Assembly: GCA_017630215.1 (NCBI GenBank)
Contig: JAGBVR010000011.1
Location: 26,325-90,324, forward strand
Length of the DNA: 64,000 nucleotides
DNA from: Bacteroidales bacterium
GTDB lineage: Bacteria > Bacteroidota > Bacteroidia > Bacteroidales > UBA932
Direction: 5' to 3'
The notes beneath the pieces were generated by a model that did no database searches, was not told the DNA's origin, and worked only from the letters and a program-made list of their open reading frames with translations. Shown here one piece after another: positions 61,495 to 64,000 of the stretch (its first letter is position 1; the number at the start of each line of letters is the position of its first letter). A program made the translations under genes and the position numbers.

Positions 61495-61533
61495 AAAAGA
61501 GTGTCCTGAACTGATGTTCATAGACACTCTTTT
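61495..61533. terminator. Bidirectional terminator between convergent genes
   Basis: A perfect 11-bp stem (AAAAGAGTGTC at 61495-61505, GACACTCTTTT at 61523-61533) contains an inner GAAC/GTTC pairing. It has T runs on both strands and separates the hypothetical gene from the leftward beta-barrel gene. Confidence 0.8.
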
Positions 61534-61548
61534 GATATTGTGTTTGTG

Positions 61549-62031
61549 CTAAAAGTTCCAGCTACATCCGATACTAGTATTACTCAAATTATATATTTCA
61601 GTTTTACTGTATGACGTGAATACTGAGAAAGACTTTATACAGACACCAAATCCCAAAGATAAATAACAACCATAACCGTCTTCTACCGATATCGCATGCC
61701 CTATTTTGGTGAAAACATATGGGCTTAGTTGAGATTTCGTGAAGGAATATTGTGCTTCTGAAAAAATAGGGATTATAACTCCATGATAACCCATTATGCC
61801 AATTCCTGCACCAAGCCACCAACCATTCCCAAAAGAATAACCGTGAGAAGTCGTTAGGTCAATCCCAATAGGTACTTCACTCTCTATTTCTGGAGTAATT
61901 GAGAATGAGAGATTACCTCTGTATCCAGAAATCCTCAAATCCTTTGATTCAGCATATATCGATGTTGAAACAAACAACATCAGGAATGCAATGACTCGAC
62001 ACTTAAAGATGTGTTTTAGTATAATTCCCAT
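61549..62031 (-). CDS. Small outer-membrane beta-barrel-like protein
   Basis: This 160-residue protein has a signal peptide (about 10-27, cleavage near IYAES) and then alternating hydrophobic/polar strands rich in Gly, Tyr and Ser, ending in aromatic Phe (GCSWNF), typical of outer-membrane barrels with about 8 strands. It overlaps the upstream lipoprotein gene by 16 bp, so both are translated from one message. Confidence 0.7.
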   Translation of the reverse strand: MGIILKHIFKCRVIAFLMLFVSTSIYAESKDLRISGYRGNLSFSITPEIESEVPIGIDLTTSHGYSFGNGWWLGAGIGIMGYHGVIIPIFSEAQYSFTKSQLSPYVFTKIGHAISVEDGYGCYLSLGFGVCIKSFSVFTSYSKTEIYNLSNTSIGCSWNF

Positions 62032-63464
62032 GAGAATCCACCTGTAGAATATACTTTATTACTATCCCACCAAGTAACATATACTGTTGCTACATGATCA
62101 TCACCATATTCAGTTGAATATTGAGCTTTACCTCCTGCGGAGACCTTTCCTGCACTTTCAAACTGATTTTCATAATTTGCCTGTATCTCGACAGTTAACT
62201 TACCATTTTGATCCTCTTCCTGCCAATCAAATGTTAAGACGGTACCTAAAGAAGAAGTATTCCAATTTGATATATATAAGCTCATGTTATCCGGTATCTC
62301 CCACCATTCTCCTACAACATCAGATCTTTTCTTTGGCTCGAATCTTTCAGAATCATATACAATTGTAGCTGAATTCTCCCCACCTTTGACTATTCTCAAA
62401 CGTAACTCAGGAGCTCCCGAAACCCATTTTTCCACTTGCCTTAATGCTTGGCCATCCGCAAATTTGATACTCTTTACCTGAAGACATTCTCCTTCGTCTC
62501 TTGATGATGCTATCGCTCCCACATAATAAGAGAATGGTGAATAATGATTTTCACCAAGTATTGCTCTAACTTTGTAATAATAACTTTGTCCAGGAGTCAA
62601 GTTGTTATCTACATAATAATTATAGTTGAGTTCAGTAGTATTGCATAATACGAAGTCTGAATCGCCGGTAGTCTTTCTGAATACTGCATATCCTTGATTA
62701 TCTACATTTTGCCATTCGAGAAGCAATGATCTACTACCTGATGGTGATAATTTGCAACCTGTTGGAGCAGTATCTGCTTTTGTCGGATATCCTAGGGAGT
62801 TGGATCTGTTAGGATACAAATCACTATATGGTCCAGAGAATGTATTAGTAAAAGCTAAAATGTCACCATTTTTGTCAACTCTCTCTGAAATTGATACAAC
62901 AATCACTGGTTGTTCTGGTTCTTCTTCGAGACTAAGCATATATGAGTTTCCGTTAATGTCAAATGCCTCCACTTCAGTCGCAGTTTGATCATCAAAATCA
63001 TATGGAAGGAACGCTACTAGCGGGATATAATTTTCAGTATCCCATTCGTCGCAATGAATAGGTACAGAAACCTGAAGGTTAGGGAATTCAGCTTGAATCT
63101 CTTCAATCAATTCGTCAAGGTTACCAGTAAAGCAACCTTCATTTGCACGTGTTATAATGCAGGAAGCTGCTAATGTATTTCTTACTGTTGTGTGATCTCC
63201 TTTGAGCTTGAGGTTTTGTAATTTATTTGTTAATATGTCATAATCACCGTCGAATTTAATCTGTGCTTCATCTTTAATTGTTTCCCTCAATTCAGGATTT
63301 CCCATTGACGCTGCAAGCATTTGTGCATAACTGCTGATAAGTTCTGTCTTTTCCTCAGAATTATACTTTTCTGCATTAATAATTGTAGAAGAGTCACTTG
63401 TACTATGTTGTTCACATGAAATAAGTAATAATGTGAATACTACTATAAATAATGTCTTTTTCAT
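62016..63464 (-). CDS. Lipoprotein with fibronectin type III-like domain
   Basis: This 482-residue lipoprotein (lipobox ISC, Cys17) has a helical N-terminal region (about 30-125), a beta region with acidic stretches, and an FN3-like domain (about 230-320, KLSPSGSRSLLLEWQNVDNQGYAVFRK, TPGQSYYYKVRAI; quoted in parts). A C-terminal beta domain (about 330-480) ends FSWELY. It is probably a surface-exposed binding protein. The promoter at 63644-63687 contains the double TGAAACT boxes, tying it to the TPR/HTH regulator about 21 kb away. Confidence 0.72.
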   Translation of the reverse strand: MKKTLFIVVFTLLLISCEQHSTSDSSTIINAEKYNSEEKTELISSYAQMLAASMGNPELRETIKDEAQIKFDGDYDILTNKLQNLKLKGDHTTVRNTLAASCIITRANEGCFTGNLDELIEEIQAEFPNLQVSVPIHCDEWDTENYIPLVAFLPYDFDDQTATEVEAFDINGNSYMLSLEEEPEQPVIVVSISERVDKNGDILAFTNTFSGPYSDLYPNRSNSLGYPTKADTAPTGCKLSPSGSRSLLLEWQNVDNQGYAVFRKTTGDSDFVLCNTTELNYNYYVDNNLTPGQSYYYKVRAILGENHYSPFSYYVGAIASSRDEGECLQVKSIKFADGQALRQVEKWVSGAPELRLRIVKGGENSATIVYDSERFEPKKRSDVVGEWWEIPDNMSLYISNWNTSSLGTVLTFDWQEEDQNGKLTVEIQANYENQFESAGKVSAGGKAQYSTEYGDDHVATVYVTWWDSNKVYSTGGFSWELY

Positions 63465-63489
63465 AATAATATGTTTATTGGAATATGAT

Positions 63490-63627
63490 TTACAATATAC
63501 TCTCGCGATTTGCTATGTGCTGAAGCTTTGTGTGCTTGTTAAATGAAATTATAGGTGGCATCCTGATGCGATTGAAATTAGGGCACCATATGAAGACAAC
63601 TATATCATACAAATAATGTTTCATCAT
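63490..63627 (-). CDS. Possible 45-residue peptide in the leader of the FN3 lipoprotein gene
   Basis: An ATG at 63625-63627 lies 16 bp after the -7 box and opens a 45-codon frame ending 25 bp before the lipoprotein ATG. The peptide has a short hydrophobic segment (IVVFIWCPNF) and a basic remainder. No family is recognised. The position fits the leader spacing of the other two double-box promoters better than the lipoprotein ATG does, but the frame could be chance. Confidence 0.25.
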   Translation of the reverse strand: MMKHYLYDIVVFIWCPNFNRIRMPPIISFNKHTKLQHIANRESIL

Positions 63628-63643
63628 CAATAGTTTTGTTTAG

Positions 63644-63687
63644 CAAAATTAGTCACTAAGAGTTTCAATCAATAAAATAGAGTTTCA
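63644..63687 (-). promoter_or_regulatory. Double-box promoter TGAAACT-N13-TGAAACT-N9-TAATTTTG, minus strand
   Basis: On the minus strand the boxes lie at 63687-63681 and 63667-63661 and the -7 box at 63651-63644. All spacings equal those at 42269 and 42883. Bases between the boxes also agree with 42269 (CTATTTT after the first box). Confidence 0.72.
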
Positions 63688-63871
63688 GATTCAAAATTGT
63701 ATTACATTGATTATCAGGAAGTATTGCTAATAATTTAAAGCGATAATCATTAAAGTTTCATGACCATTGATTTTATCCTATATCATTGCTCTATTGTAAA
63801 ATGCTGTCTTTCAAAATTAAATATGGCTTGTTCTAAGGGCTGAACATACTGTTTGTTGCTGCAAAAATATG

Positions 63872-63977
63872 GAAACGGTCCTCTAAGGACGCGTCAAGGC
63901 CAAGACGAGATTTTTGAAAAATCTCCACCCTCCGGGTAGTATTTTCCAAAAATGCCTTGACACGTCCGGACCGTTTC
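63872..63977. repeat. 106-bp structured inverted repeat (branched hairpin) at the right edge
   Basis: GAAACGGTCC (63872-63881) pairs with GGACCGTTTC (63968-63977), and GGACGCGTCAAGGC (63887-63900) pairs with GCCTTGACACGTCC (63954-63967) with one mismatch. Two internal hairpins are AGATTTTT/AAAAATCT (about 63908-63925) and ACCC/GGGT (about 63927-63937). It is GC-rich inside an AT-rich, gene-free stretch (63628-64000). It could be a palindromic mobile repeat or a structured RNA. No transposase is present in the window. Confidence 0.5.
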
Positions 63978-64000
63978 AGAAAGGGCATCAAAAACAGTAA

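Noticed and set aside
63872-63977. Integron attC site
   Set aside because: The arms are long and GC-rich, but the conserved attC core triplet layout and an integron integrase are missing in this window.

Overview
The window reads as Bacteroidota, order Bacteroidales. The evidence is the recurring -7 promoter box TAnnTTTG, the lack of strong Shine-Dalgarno sites, and the families present: CotH, fimbrillin-like, DUF2795, DUF3244, NVEALA, 6-bladed beta-propeller and TPR-HTH lipoprotein regulators. I cannot name genus or species from sequence alone.

Layout. (1) 1-21.06 kb is ordinary chromosome with moderate GC. It holds an ICMT-like methyltransferase, a TolB-propeller/TIM-barrel fusion, a Gfo/Idh/MocA oxidoreductase, an ATGA-coupled trio (LMW phosphatase, DNPH1-like N-hydrolase, nitroreductase lipoprotein), a tandem CE1 esterase, bcp, two CotH lipoproteins, an OmpA protein, purT, a HAD phosphatase, an acyl-CoA synthetase, htpG, folE and a DUF2795 protein. 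(2) 21.1-40.4 kb is an AT-rich accessory island that starts with a tyrosine recombinase. It holds a membrane-anchored phosphoribosyltransferase facing a macro-like phage-type protein, an HD dGTPase with a nuclease-helicase, a TPR-HTH regulator with a DUF3244 protein, and a four-gene operon of a giant KAP-type NTPase, a small membrane protein, a DUF262 protein and a HEPN-like protein. (3) 40.5-45.3 kb holds a second TPR-HTH regulator, a stand-alone copy of its DNA-binding domain, a DUF3244-like secreted protein, a thioredoxin-fold lipoprotein and an O-antigen-ligase/TPR protein. (4) 45.3-60.8 kb is a higher-GC export operon: TolC, adaptor, two RND permeases, MauE/DoxX-like, transglutaminase-like and signal peptidase I. 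An AT-rich NVEALA/beta-propeller cassette lies inside it between a full TolC gene and a decayed partial copy. (5) 60.8-64 kb is AT-rich again, with a hypothetical gene, a beta-barrel, an FN3 lipoprotein and a structured repeat at the right edge.

The strongest unexplained signals lie in the island. First, three paralogous structured RNAs on the minus strand (about 24.02-24.22, 28.00-28.20 and 31.70-31.90 kb) each have their own -7 box, a long interrupted helix, and an H-type pseudoknot whose stems change sequence but keep pairing. Second, five promoters carry TGTAAG(GCGA) exactly 39 or 49 bp upstream of the -7 box. They precede the dGTPase-helicase operon, a membrane protein, the DUF3244 gene, the KAP operon and a very short transcript, which suggests one shared activator. 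Third, the KAP/membrane/DUF262/HEPN operon has the form of an undescribed membrane-associated sensor-effector, probably anti-phage. A separate regulon lies to the right: three promoters have TGAAACT-N13-TGAAACT-N9-TAATTTTG with identical spacing, and a fourth is degenerate. They precede the HTH, DUF3244-like and FN3-lipoprotein genes and the TPR regulator itself.

All functional statements rest on motif reading by eye. No database search was run.
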